A stretch of DNA of 64,000 nucleotides, taken from positions 124,001 to 188,000 of the forward strand of contig NZ_AUXV01000001.1 in the NCBI RefSeq assembly GCF_001625575.1, given 5' to 3'. The number at the start of each line of letters is the position of its first letter. The stretch's first letter is position 1. The DNA is from Pseudoalteromonas luteoviolacea S2607 (GTDB lineage Bacteria > Pseudomonadota > Gammaproteobacteria > Enterobacterales > Alteromonadaceae). A model generated the notes under the pieces. That model was not told the origin of the DNA. It saw nothing but the letters and a program-made list of their open reading frames with translations, and searched no databases. This document shows positions 34,264-42,700 of the stretch, one piece after another. Made by a program: the position numbers and the translations under genes.

Positions 34264-34677
34264 TTATTTGGCCCGTTGAACTAGGCTAAACCAGTTTCCT
34301 GAGTTGTCTATGCCCATTGCTTCAACGCCATAAAGCTGCTCTGTGGGTGGCTGAATAAACTCCACGCCTTTAGCCACAAGCTCTTCATACGTTTTCTGGC
34401 AGTTTTCAGTTTCGAAAACGCCTGCCCCAAATGCCCCTTCAGCAATTAAGCTTCGTATTTTTACTGCAGAGTCTTTGGTGAACATCGGTCCCTCTTTTGG
34501 CTCTGCCAGTACTAACTGAAGTTGTGAATTAGGTTTTGGATACACAGTTAACCAACGAAAGTCTCCTTCCACTTTCATGTCATCTCCGACCTCAAAACCG
34601 AGTTTATTTGTATAAAAATCAAGTGCCTCGTCCTGATTAAGTACGTATATTGTTGAATGCGCTATAGATGTGATCAT
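34264..34677 (-). CDS. VOC-family (glyoxalase-like) protein
   Basis: 137 residues with the two paired beta-alpha-beta-beta-beta modules of the vicinal oxygen chelate fold: HSTIYVLNQDEALDFYTNKL, then GFEVGDDM, later GVEFIQPPTEQLYGVEAMGI and GNWFSLVQ. Metal ligands expected at His7-like and Glu positions are present. VOC proteins include glyoxalase, dioxygenases and antibiotic-binding proteins; no substrate can be given. Together with the AraC gene just upstream on the same strand (gap 71 bp) it forms a pair often seen together in genomes. Confidence 0.8.
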   Translation of the reverse strand: MITSIAHSTIYVLNQDEALDFYTNKLGFEVGDDMKVEGDFRWLTVYPKPNSQLQLVLAEPKEGPMFTKDSAVKIRSLIAEGAFGAGVFETENCQKTYEELVAKGVEFIQPPTEQLYGVEAMGIDNSGNWFSLVQRAK

Positions 34678-34748
34678 CTTTGTACTCCTTTTTGTTGATT
34701 CACCCTAATGTTATAGAAATAATTGCGATGATATTTCTCCAATCTTGC

Positions 34749-35168
34749 TCACTTTGCCAACTTACCTATGAATTTAAATGCAAAACAAGCTGGAATAGCC
34801 TGTGCAGGAAAACAATATTCTTCGCTAGATAAAGCCCAAAGTTTTCGGCGATATGCCGTAGGAGCCACACCAACTTGCTTCAAAAACAACGAAGAAAAGC
34901 TACCAAGGCTGCTATAACCCACTCTCTCGCAAACTTCTGAGACACTGTAATTTTCTGTAATGAGCATTTTCTTTGCTTGTTGGAGTCTCAGCCGAATCAG
35001 AAATTCGTTAGGAGTCTCTCCATAAGTATCTTTAAATACACGCAAAAAGTGATAAGGAGACATGTATGAGCATTTAGCTATATCCGATAGGCTGAGAGGG
35101 GTGTGGTAGTTATCCGCAATATAATCCCTGCCTGTATTCAGCCGTTTCAATCTATAGTTTGTAGTCAT
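34749..35168 (-). CDS. AraC-family regulator, DNA-binding domain only
   Basis: 139 residues: two helix-turn-helix units of the AraC/XylS type at about residues 20-60 (LSLSDIAKCSYMSPYHFLRV) and 70-110 (SVSEVCERVGYSSLGSFSSL, then FLKQVGVAPTAYRR). No ligand-binding domain is present, as in SoxS or MarA-type short activators, but the C-terminal 30 residues are a short extra tail. It precedes the VOC gene and is the natural candidate to control it. Confidence 0.85.
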   Translation of the reverse strand: MTTNYRLKRLNTGRDYIADNYHTPLSLSDIAKCSYMSPYHFLRVFKDTYGETPNEFLIRLRLQQAKKMLITENYSVSEVCERVGYSSLGSFSSLFLKQVGVAPTAYRRKLWALSSEEYCFPAQAIPACFAFKFIGKLAK

Positions 35169-35231
35169 AAAATATCCTTATTAACCAACATAAAATAAAA
35201 CTCTTTTTCAATCAGCGGACATCAAATCCGT

Positions 35232-35558
35232 TTAGTAATTGGCAGCGCTATGAATAGAGCGATACCTTTCGGCGTGAGCATGATTCATTATTTTTGCGGC
35301 TTGTATTAAGTGTGTCCAAAACTGTTTAGTCTGAAGACCGTTATCAACGATCACTCCCTCTATCTCTTCCAAAGCTAACAATAGCTCATTGTGATTAATG
35401 TAAGTCAAAAAGTCTGCTTCACAATACCCATCTGCAGATTCGACGATATCTTTTGGCAAAAGAACGTAAGCAGCCATTAACTCTGCTTCAATTCGTTTGT
35501 CTTTTTGGTATCTGCTCAGGAGCCTGCTCAAAAGTGCTTTCAGCAAAGTAGTATCCAT
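35232..35558 (-). CDS. Hypothetical protein, second gene of a TAAATG pair
   Basis: 108 residues, all helical by composition, with no recognised domain; the LLSRLLSRYQKDKRIEAELM stretch is amphipathic. Its ATG follows directly after the TAA of the previous gene (TAAATG), so translation is coupled and the two proteins probably work together. Possible immunity- or antitoxin-type pair, but no family is identified. Confidence 0.5.
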   Translation of the reverse strand: MDTTLLKALLSRLLSRYQKDKRIEAELMAAYVLLPKDIVESADGYCEADFLTYINHNELLLALEEIEGVIVDNGLQTKQFWTHLIQAAKIMNHAHAERYRSIHSAANY

Positions 35559-35885
35559 TTAATACAACTCTTCTTCATCTCCTTGAACAATAGCCCCGAG
35601 TTTAGCAGCTAATGCCTTGGCTACAGCTATTTGCGCATCAGAGACGTAATTAAAAGTGATGCGCCCTCTCGTGTAGTGAAACGCGTATTTGGGCTCCCCA
35701 ACTGCTACGGCCCATTCAAAGCTATACTCAGTAGATATGGTAATTACCTCGCCCGTATCGGTGTTCTTTCCTGAAACTTCATTTTCACCATTTGGCGCTA
35801 AAGCAATAATCTTTTCTAATAGAATTGGCTTTTGTTCACTTTCCCACCAACCATCGGCGATTGTTATATGTATTGCGTATGCCAT
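35559..35885 (-). CDS. Hypothetical protein, first gene of a TAAATG pair
   Basis: 108 residues, beta-strand-rich, with no signal peptide. Blocks AYAIHITIADGWWESEQKPI and YAFHYTRGRITFNYVSD are the only distinct ones, without a named family. An ATG at 35885 is preceded by GGAGAG. It is followed without a gap by the 108-residue helical gene. Confidence 0.5.
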   Translation of the reverse strand: MAYAIHITIADGWWESEQKPILLEKIIALAPNGENEVSGKNTDTGEVITISTEYSFEWAVAVGEPKYAFHYTRGRITFNYVSDAQIAVAKALAAKLGAIVQGDEEELY

Positions 35886-36107
35886 TTTAATCTCTCCAAT
35901 TGAAGATATAAGGGACCAAAGCTATTTTTACTAGCCCAATGTTATAGTTTAAATGCTCTACAGTAAGCTTGCTTAGTCAAGTTATAGGTTATACAGCATA
36001 GCCATGTTATATACTTTAAGGGTTATTTGGTAATTGAAGAGTAATAATCTGCTTAACAGCGCTAAACTGGGATCGTAGCGAGTCCATATTAGATTAGAGG
36101 CTCCATC

Positions 36108-36446
36108 TTATGGTGACAAAAAGTGCATAACTTTTTCTTCTAGCTCTGACACCAATTCAGGGTCCATATATTGATATTCATCCGGTATATCGAGTACATT
36201 CACAGGCTTATGATGTAACATTCGCGTGAATTCAGCCACAATCCTGTTTTTATGCTTGGTCTCCATAACAAAAATGACATCAGCCCAAATAATGTCACGA
36301 CTATTTACAGTCTTTTTTGCTTTAGGGCTCGTCCCTGCTGAGCGCACATTGTATTCACTTGAGCGTTTCCATATATACTCTGCGGTTGGGCTACGCCATT
36401 GATTTCGGCTACATATAAATAACAAGTTCATTTTATTCAGATTCAC
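36108..36446 (-). CDS. Low-molecular-weight protein tyrosine phosphatase-like protein
   Basis: 112 residues, counted from the GTG at 36446; the ATG at 36431 would give 107 and is almost as plausible. The active-site loop CSRNQWRSPTAE follows a strand, giving the C-x5-R-S phosphate loop of low-molecular-weight tyrosine phosphatases (Cys12 in the long form). A later DxDP-like IPDEYQYMDP would provide the general acid. The family proper is about 150 residues, and this shorter type is found in other bacteria as an uncharacterised phosphatase. It overlaps the end of the upstream 72-residue gene, so they are co-transcribed. Confidence 0.7.
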   Translation of the reverse strand: MNLNKMNLLFICSRNQWRSPTAEYIWKRSSEYNVRSAGTSPKAKKTVNSRDIIWADVIFVMETKHKNRIVAEFTRMLHHKPVNVLDIPDEYQYMDPELVSELEEKVMHFLSP

Positions 36447-36651
36447 TGCTCAATGCTTTCTTTGCTATGTTTAATAAATTTTTTCTTGGGTACTCAAAAC
36501 CTAACTGTTTAGCTCTTGCCAACTTTGCAGATCGAAGGTAAACCATTTTCCAGTTTTTTTCTGGCCTCCAATCCTTTTCAGTTCCCATACCTTTGCTTCT
36601 GTTTATAAAATTTTTAAATCTTCTCCAAGATCTAGTGCGATTTCCACTCAT
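36433..36651 (-). CDS. Small basic hypothetical protein coupled to the phosphatase
   Basis: 72 residues, strongly basic and with several tryptophans (SWRRFKNF, KDWRPEKNWKM). No domain is recognised. AGAGGA lies 6 nt before the ATG. Its end overlaps the start of the phosphatase gene, which suggests translational coupling, so it may be a partner or regulator of that enzyme. Confidence 0.5.
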   Translation of the reverse strand: MSGNRTRSWRRFKNFINRSKGMGTEKDWRPEKNWKMVYLRSAKLARAKQLGFEYPRKNLLNIAKKALSSESE

Positions 36652-36791
36652 CTCATATCCTCTCAGTTTATCGGGTTCAGCAGCCGCGATAATACGGTGA
36701 GGTATCGTAATGATTAATAGCCCCAGACTAAGCCATAAGCAACAAAATACAAAGTTACCAACAAAGCTCAGTCTAATCGTTTGCTGTTAAT

Positions 36792-37265
36792 TTAGAATTC
36801 AACTGGATAATACTGCTTGTTGAAACCTTCTAGCCCCAGGTGAATCCCATATTCAGGATTTTCACCCAGATCCTCTATCATTGTTTTAAATTCTCTATCC
36901 ACTACGTCGAACTTAGCTTTATATACATGCTTAGGCTTCATGTCATTTATTGTAACTTCAGTCACACCTACTTTATATGAAGCTATTCCGTTATCATAAA
37001 CACTTAATTTTACCGTAAACTTATTTACACCAGGTTTAACCCTCACCCAAATTGGGCAGCCTACCTCCCAGCAACTTGTTTCTACACCGTTTACACTCAA
37101 TATTTGACTAATTGAATTTCCCATACCTCCATCAGTTGTAAACACTGAGGTATCAGAAAGCGGGTGATGCTTGTTCTCATACGCAACGTATGGTTTAGTG
37201 TGGAAAGTGGACATACAACCTGACATAAAAATTGACAGTAAGATTAAGATACTACTTTTAAACAC
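36792..37265 (-). CDS. Predicted lipoprotein, unknown
   Basis: 157 residues. The N-terminus MFKSSILILLSIFMSGCMST is a lipoprotein signal peptide with lipobox MSGC; the mature protein would start at Cys17. With no aspartate at +2 (methionine), it should go to the outer membrane. The rest is beta-rich with a cysteine pair (SCWEVGC) near residue 70 and has no recognised family. It lies alone between gaps of 140 and 305 bp. Confidence 0.65.
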   Translation of the reverse strand: MFKSSILILLSIFMSGCMSTFHTKPYVAYENKHHPLSDTSVFTTDGGMGNSISQILSVNGVETSCWEVGCPIWVRVKPGVNKFTVKLSVYDNGIASYKVGVTEVTINDMKPKHVYKAKFDVVDREFKTMIEDLGENPEYGIHLGLEGFNKQYYPVEF

Positions 37266-37570
37266 GACTTTTCCTATATTTATACAACACTGTGGTAAGG
37301 TTAGATTGCCTAACTAACGTAACAACCTATACTAATCAATCAATTAAATCAAAATCTTACAAAAGTAGTTAGATATTTATGATTATGAGCAGCCTCATGG
37401 CACATCAACAGTCAAAATGCCTGAGCGATACCTTAGTGCCCCACAATTTTTTACACGAGCATTAACTGCACTCTGACAGTTATAAAACCATAAATATCTA
37501 AAATCACTGTGTTCAAATAGAAATTACTCAAAAAATAGCCTGAACCACAGGCTATTTTTATATACACCAC
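37266..37570. other. 305-bp gap with terminator
   Basis: Apart from the terminator at 37531-37559 I see no gene or repeat. A short palindrome (GTTAGATTGCCTAAC at about 37298-37312) is too small to interpret. Confidence 0.4.
37531..37559 (-). terminator. Intrinsic terminator of the secreted propeller gene
   Basis: A 12-bp perfect stem (AAAAATAGCCTG with CAGGCTATTTTT, loop AACCA) lies 11 bp beyond the stop codon of the minus-strand gene and ends in a T run on that strand. Confidence 0.85.
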
Positions 37571-38770
37571 TTATTGACAGTAGTTATCTACGAAGGTTAA
37601 GTCATTAATATGCGCTGGTGCATCCATAACATATGTAGAAACAGCGGTTTGAGGATTAACGGTATAAATTTTTGCGTTTTCACCTGCCACTCTGCCTGAA
37701 ACGTACAATGTACCCTCATCAGAAATTGCTAAACCAGACGCCCAGTTAATCCCATGGTGACCAATCAACGTTAACTCCATTGAACCATCATCAATGGTAT
37801 ACAAGGACTTACCAGTTAGCACATAAAGTGTGTTGTTATCAGCTGAATAAGCAACATCTCCGTGAGAGAATGAGTCACCTGAGTAACGCATCTTACCTAA
37901 CACTGTTTTTTCACCCGTTTGAAGGTTGTAGTCATACATATACGTTTTACTCGTGGCACGTAAAGACTGCCCACTGGCTGTTACTGCAGAACGATAAATT
38001 GGCCAAGACTTAGCATCTGCCTCAGCAACTTGTTCGCCAGTCTCTAGATCTAATGACCATAATTTTGACGCTTTAGTGCTCGAGTCAAGCTGTTCCATGA
38101 AATAAAGCTTACCATTGTGGCTGGCAATATTTGACGCCGTATTTTGAGCCCCAGCAACGACGCTGAACGTATTTGTCTCTAGATCAAACTTATAGACATA
38201 TCCTGTCTCTGACGAGCCGTAGTTATTAATCCCAAAGATACCCGTGTGGCAAGCCTGCTTTTCAGTTATCACTACATTGTCAATGAAGCCTCCTAAACTA
38301 TCATTCGTGCCAGCGCCAGTGAAGCGGATCTCAGAACTGCTTGAAACCGCCTCTACAGACAATGCAAAAGATTGCCAACCTCTTTGCGTTGCGTTTAAAT
38401 TTAATACCGTTGTGCCATTCCACTTAACATCGACTTTATTTGTCTGATTGTTCCCCGTAACACGTGGTGAGTAGTAGAACGAAACTTCATATGTTTTCCC
38501 AGCTTCTGTTGCTACTGTTTGAAACACACTGTGATTAGCTGTCGAGTCGAGCTCGATATATTGGTTGCCATCTTGAGCGGTGATGATACCAAGGCGTGAT
38601 GTTTGAATTTCAAATTTAGCCCCTTCACTTTGCCACCCAGTAACTGTACTTAGCAACTTCCATTTTGATTTTACGACATCTTGTTCGAAAGAGCCGTTTG
38701 TAACTAAATTGTCTGCTGTTGCAATTTGCGAAGCAAAAAGCGAAGACATTGCAAAAAGAGATAATTTCAT
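37571..38770 (-). CDS. Secreted DUF642/galactose-binding-like plus beta-propeller protein
   Basis: 399 residues. Residues 1-19 are a Sec signal peptide ending IATA. Residues about 20-175 (NLVTNGSFEQ, YIELDSTANHSVFQTVAT, GKTYEVSFYYSPR, GFIDNVVI) match the DUF642/galactose-binding type of beta sandwich, which often binds polysaccharides. A cysteine-linked second part (about 178-399) has propeller-like blades: SETGYVYKFDLETNTF, GKLYFMEQLD, NTLYVLTGKSLY and GTLYVSGRVA. The two-domain protein is presumably extracellular or surface-bound and may bind a carbohydrate. It has its own terminator downstream. Confidence 0.7.
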   Translation of the reverse strand: MKLSLFAMSSLFASQIATADNLVTNGSFEQDVVKSKWKLLSTVTGWQSEGAKFEIQTSRLGIITAQDGNQYIELDSTANHSVFQTVATEAGKTYEVSFYYSPRVTGNNQTNKVDVKWNGTTVLNLNATQRGWQSFALSVEAVSSSSEIRFTGAGTNDSLGGFIDNVVITEKQACHTGIFGINNYGSSETGYVYKFDLETNTFSVVAGAQNTASNIASHNGKLYFMEQLDSSTKASKLWSLDLETGEQVAEADAKSWPIYRSAVTASGQSLRATSKTYMYDYNLQTGEKTVLGKMRYSGDSFSHGDVAYSADNNTLYVLTGKSLYTIDDGSMELTLIGHHGINWASGLAISDEGTLYVSGRVAGENAKIYTVNPQTAVSTYVMDAPAHINDLTFVDNYCQ

Positions 38771-39263
38771 ATAGTAATACTCCCAAGTTTGATTGTATTT
38801 AAAGCATATTCAGAAAAGATTTATTACTAGTATTCAAAAAGTTACCTAGAGGTTTAGCGCTCAGTAGGTGTTAATTTAAATATTTGCTTGTAATGTAATT
38901 GCACAATTGGTGCCTAAATTGAAAAACGTGCTTATCAACCTAGAGATGGCTACAAAAGATCAAGACGTTACCGACAGTTTTTTGTGGGGAGCGCAGTTAA
39001 TATGGTTAAAAGCTTAAATTAGATCTTTTGACGTATTTGAATATGCTTTACCACCACATAAACCATTAAAAGCGAAAGCATTATTATAAACAGCTCTATT
39101 AAAGAGATTCTGGTATCAGGGTGGTTTTAGTACTAAAAATCGACTTTCCCACTGCATCTGCGTATTAAATTGTATTGTTCAACCAAATAATTTTTTAAAG
39201 ATAAGTAAGACGATTAAAAGATATCCAATTTGCTTAGAAGCAACGAACTCCTAAAATTTCGGC
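38771..39263. other. Non-coding gap beside tnsA relic
   Basis: About 490 bp without a gene. It lies where the tnsB gene of a Tn7-like element would follow tnsA, but I find no tnsB-like frame on either strand, nor any clear transposon end repeats. The DNA is AT-rich. Confidence 0.4.
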
Positions 39264-39913
39264 TTATATAAGACTGTAAACTTTATCAATCCAAACCACT
39301 GCTCCTATAGTTAGCCCCTTGCTTAAGTCTGAATTAACACTGCCTAAAGACAATAGACGATACACCGAGGCAAACACCTCACCGATGGAGGCTTTCAGCG
39401 CTATCACCACATCTTGTATCTGAGTTTTCACCACTAATTAAGTAGCTGAATGATGGAAAGCTGAAGCTCGGTTAAAGACTGAAATCCCGAGTAACGATGC
39501 AGCAACTTTAAATTATCTAAGGTTGGATAAACACGAATTTGTTTGTCAGTGACTAATATCAGCTCAATGCCTATTTGTTCTTTGGCAACAAACTGTTTTT
39601 GCGCAAAGCGTGCCCTAAATTCAGGGTTTGATATTTTACTAAAGGGTTTAACTTCAATAAGTTTTTGCGGCTTCTTATGATGCGTTATCAGAAAATCAGG
39701 AGTGTACGCGCAAACCTTGCCATTGAATTCATATCCAAATACTAACGGTTGAGCCTCAAAAGCTTTTATTTCACGAGAGTATTCAAAGTGAAAACACGCA
39801 TCGAACTCTAAGGATGATTCAACTAAGCAAGTGGCTTTGTTCTTTTGACTTGCAAACTTATAAAGATTTTTGACTCTGGAGTGCTTTAGTTTACGCCTGA
39901 TAATGACCATCAC
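39264..39913 (-). pseudogene. tnsA: TnsA endonuclease of a Tn7-like transposon, frameshifted
   Basis: The first 159 codons give an N-terminal TnsA domain: IIRRKLKHSRVKNLYKFASQ, then LVESSLEFDACFHFEYSR (catalytic Glu), YTPDFLI (catalytic Asp), LIEVKPF (E-x-K, catalytic Lys) and LKLLHRYSGFQ. That frame stops at 39434-39436. The next frame, from about TTA at 39437, continues the protein: QIQDVVIALKASIGEVFASV, then VYRLLSLGSVNSDLSKGL and ending KVYSLI at 39264, the usual C-terminal TnsB-contacting part. One single-base frameshift thus separates the halves of a protein of about 215 residues. It lies 109 bp downstream of ffs in the same direction. Confidence 0.8.
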
Positions 39914-40021
39914 TGAAAATGTGAGACAATATAAAAAGTTGGCTATGCAGGGCTATGATTTAGTTTTAATGCGAGGTTTTACTACAAATTTGCAGACTTA
40001 CACTTCAAACATGTGGAGTTT

Positions 40022-40135
40022 GGGTGGTAGTCTTACCAGCCACATCCCGGCACACAAGTCATCCGCTGTGGCTGCTTCCTTCCGGACCTGACCAGGTTCA
40101 CGAACTATTGTTGCGAGAGGACCAATAAGACCACC
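40022..40135 (-). ncRNA. ffs: Signal recognition particle 4.5S RNA
   Basis: The minus strand from 40135 contains the signature GTCAGGTCCGGAAGGAAGCA and the following GTGCCGGGATGTGGC. Terminal arms GGTGGTCTTA and TAAGACTACC pair, giving a 114-nt hairpin, the size of the E. coli 4.5S RNA. It binds Ffh to form the bacterial SRP that targets inner-membrane proteins. A Tn7-like tnsA relic lies just downstream. This gene marks the border between the accessory half of the window and the core half. Confidence 0.95.
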
Positions 40136-40201
40136 ATTGAGGGCCTTGTTTGGCGCGGGATGAATTATGGCGATTTTCTTACGGGGATGCAAGCGAAAAC
40201 T

Positions 40202-40250
40202 AAAAAAGCTTGCTCGTTTGCTGTTTGTTTAAGCAACGTAGCAAGCTTTT
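40202..40250 (-). terminator. Terminator of the DUF3014 gene
   Basis: AAAAAGCTTGCT (about 40203-40214) pairs with AGCAAGCTTTT (40240-40250), with a 25-nt loop, just after the stop codon of the minus-strand gene; on that strand it ends in TTTTT. Confidence 0.65.
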
Positions 40251-40274
40251 GATTAATTGAGTATTAAATTTGTA

Positions 40275-41198
40275 CTAGTTAGCCAGAGCGCGCTGGAATG
40301 CCTGTAGGCGCTTCTTGGCTTTTTTCATGTTCTCAGGTCCCATACGCAAAAATAGTTTTTGTGCATCAGACAGCTGCTCCCACTCTGCATATGCGTACTT
40401 ATAAGTCACTGACTCTTGTATAAGTGGAAGACTAGACTCCGGAATTGGTGTTTCAAGCAACTCCCCAAGCGCTTCTTGTAGAGTGTAATCAAACTCACTA
40501 CCGTTGTAACCGATTTCCTCATAGGCTTCGCTGATAAGCGGCTTATACTGCTCATAAAGACGCACAAGCTGCGCTGTGCTCATTGAACTAAGCATATTCA
40601 CATAAGGTGTGTAACGCTCAAAGCTATTAGGGTCGGTCACAATGATATCGTCTTCAATCACCATAAAGTTGTCGGCTGGCTTGCTCACTGGGAAGTGTTT
40701 CTTAGCAATCTTACCTTGGGCTAAGTTGTCGATAAATACCACGCTGCGTCTAACCATATCTTCAGTCACTAGCAATTCCATTGCTTGTTTGCTGAGGTAG
40801 CTTGCTACGCTGTCACGTACACTTGTATCGCTGTCGTCTAAAGTCGGTAAAATCGGTTCTACTGGCTCAACTGGTCTTGCTTCAGGTTGCGTGTTTACCA
40901 CTGGCTCCTCGGCAACCGGCTCCGAGGGCTCAACTGGATTTGTACTTTGGTCAGCAACTGCCTCTTCTCGCTGCGATGTTGACTCAGTGCGGGCCGTATT
41001 GACCACCGTTTTAGGGGTTTCTTCAGGCACTACGACATCCTGTCGAAATTTTGTATTCTCTGCGGGCTTACTTTCTTTGTTCGCTAATACAAATACAGCA
41101 ACAATAATTAATGCAACTGCGGCAATCACCGCCACAAGAAGTTGACTGTTAGAAGGCTTTTTATTTGTCCTTGGCTCTGCTGAACTGTGCTCTGACAT
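40275..41198 (-). CDS. DUF3014 domain protein, single-pass membrane
   Basis: 307 residues. A short basic N-terminus is followed by one membrane segment at about 20-40 (LLVAVIAAVALIIVAVFVLA), then a long linker rich in proline, glutamate and valine (about 45-120), then the DUF3014 domain (about 125-300: VRDSVASYLSKQAMELLVTE, FIDNLAQGKIAKKHFPVSKP and so on). The domain is common in gammaproteobacteria and unknown in function. The proline-rich spacer suggests the domain reaches across the periplasm. It is a single gene next to ffs. Confidence 0.85.
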   Translation of the reverse strand: MSEHSSAEPRTNKKPSNSQLLVAVIAAVALIIVAVFVLANKESKPAENTKFRQDVVVPEETPKTVVNTARTESTSQREEAVADQSTNPVEPSEPVAEEPVVNTQPEARPVEPVEPILPTLDDSDTSVRDSVASYLSKQAMELLVTEDMVRRSVVFIDNLAQGKIAKKHFPVSKPADNFMVIEDDIIVTDPNSFERYTPYVNMLSSMSTAQLVRLYEQYKPLISEAYEEIGYNGSEFDYTLQEALGELLETPIPESSLPLIQESVTYKYAYAEWEQLSDAQKLFLRMGPENMKKAKKRLQAFQRALAN

Positions 41199-41554
41199 GG
41201 AGACTCCGTAAAATTCGCTTAAATAACTTGGCAGCCAAAATTCCTCGCTGCACTATGCAATTAAAACACAAACTAAAAGATATCTCATCTGCGTTAACGC
41301 GCATTAATGAGAGTTTATCTCAAACTCGCACCTCTTTGCTGACAATTACATGAACATCTGAGCAAACAAGAGCCAAAGCAACAGAAACAAACAAATGTAC
41401 AACACGTTTTCACACGATATTGCATGAACGCAATTTTGTAACTGGCTGATATTTATAAAAGATGCAAAATACACTTTTGTCTTAAATTGAGTATAGTATA
41501 AGTAAGCAGGTTATTTTTTGTTACGGTTTCTGCTTAGCAAATGAAAGGACGTGT
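41199..41554. other. Divergent promoter region
   Basis: Between the divergent DUF3014 and patatin genes. Contains AT-rich sequence with TATAGT/TATAAG near 41492-41503 that may be the patatin promoter. No gene is supported; a 32-codon frame at 41255 has no ribosome binding site. Confidence 0.4.
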
Positions 41555-42700
41555 ATGAATAAGGCGCAGAGTAAAATTGGCCAACCGCACATCGCTCTCT
41601 TATTAACGGGTGGTGGCGCGAGGGCCGCATATCAAGTCGGTGTACTCAAAGCTATTGCTCTGAGCTTGCCACGCAGCGCCCCCCTGCCTTTTAAAATTAT
41701 TAACGGTACCTCTGCCGGTGCCATCAATTCGACCGGCCTTGCATGTTACTCATCCAATATGCATTTAGCGATAAGAAAAATAGAATGGATCTGGAAGAGC
41801 TTTCATACCGATATGGTATATAAGAGCTCCTTACTTGGTGCATTTGGCCACTTGTTTGATAATGTAATGCGCAGCTTTCAGGCAGATTACATTAATCATC
41901 CACCAGCCAGCCTTTTGGACAACACTCCACTGCGTCACCTACTTGCAGAAGTACTAGATTTGGCGCGTATCGACCGAAATATTCACCGCGGATTTTTAGA
42001 TGCTCTGTCTGTTACAGTGTCGAGTTACTCTAGCGGTAAATCTGTGGCTTTTTACCAAGCCAAAGATGCAAAACCGTGGCAACGAGCCAAGCGCGAAGGC
42101 GTGCAAACACACCTTACGCTCGACCACTTAATGGCGTCCAGTGCTATCCCAATGGTATTCCCAAGTGTACGGGTAAAGCATAACTACTATGGCGATGGCT
42201 CTATTCACCAGCTTTCTCCGCTAAGTCCATCTATTCACCTAGGTGCTAGCAAAATATTTATTATCGGTGTTGAGCAGCCTAAAGCGCATACTCCATTGGG
42301 GTATGAAGCACATTTTCCTGGCATGTCAGTGGTTGCAGGCCACCTATTAGATAGTATTTTTAGCGATACCCTGCAGTCAGACCTTGAACGACTTGAGCGT
42401 GTAAACCGCACCGTGAGTTTACTGCCAGCCAAAGAGAAACATAAAGAGCTAAAACGTGTGGATACTTTAGTGGTTAACCCATCAATGAACTTTAATGAAC
42501 TCGCACTCGATTTTTATGATGACCTTCCCATTGCCGTCAAATTGTTGCTCCGAACAATCGGGGTTAAGAAACACTCCCAATCCAGTTTAACCAGTTACCT
42601 ACTTTTTGAGAAAAGTTACACGCAAGAACTCATTAAAATTGGCTATGAAGACGGTTTAGCTAGACTCGATGAAATACGCGCTTTTTTAGAGCTAGACTAA
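41555..42700 (+). CDS. Patatin-like phospholipase
   Basis: 381 residues, no signal peptide. The glycine-rich oxyanion loop is GGGARAAYQVGVLKA at 19-33, the nucleophile motif GTSAG at 51-55 (Ser53) and the catalytic Asp in YYGDGS (about residue 215). The serine-aspartate dyad is that of patatins and ExoU-like lipases, which release fatty acids from membrane lipids. The C-terminal half is of unknown type. AAAGGACGTGT precedes the ATG. Its last four bases overlap the end of the convergent Kef-type gene. Confidence 0.88.
   Translation: MNKAQSKIGQPHIALLLTGGGARAAYQVGVLKAIALSLPRSAPLPFKIINGTSAGAINSTGLACYSSNMHLAIRKIEWIWKSFHTDMVYKSSLLGAFGHLFDNVMRSFQADYINHPPASLLDNTPLRHLLAEVLDLARIDRNIHRGFLDALSVTVSSYSSGKSVAFYQAKDAKPWQRAKREGVQTHLTLDHLMASSAIPMVFPSVRVKHNYYGDGSIHQLSPLSPSIHLGASKIFIIGVEQPKAHTPLGYEAHFPGMSVVAGHLLDSIFSDTLQSDLERLERVNRTVSLLPAKEKHKELKRVDTLVVNPSMNFNELALDFYDDLPIAVKLLLRTIGVKKHSQSSLTSYLLFEKSYTQELIKIGYEDGLARLDEIRAFLELD

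Noticed and set aside
30638..37265. Possible integron gene cassette array
   Set aside because: Genes are short and co-oriented as in cassette arrays, but I found no attC sites (paired GTTRRRY/RYYYAAC cores) after the genes and no integrase gene in the window.
38771..40135. CRISPR array or cas genes of a Tn7-like element
   Set aside because: No repeat units of any type and no tnsB, tnsC, tniQ or cas frames are visible around the tnsA relic or elsewhere in the window.
41255..41353. Small amphipathic 32-codon frame between DUF3014 and patatin genes
   Set aside because: It has no ribosome binding site and lies in the divergent promoter region; no homolog is recognised.
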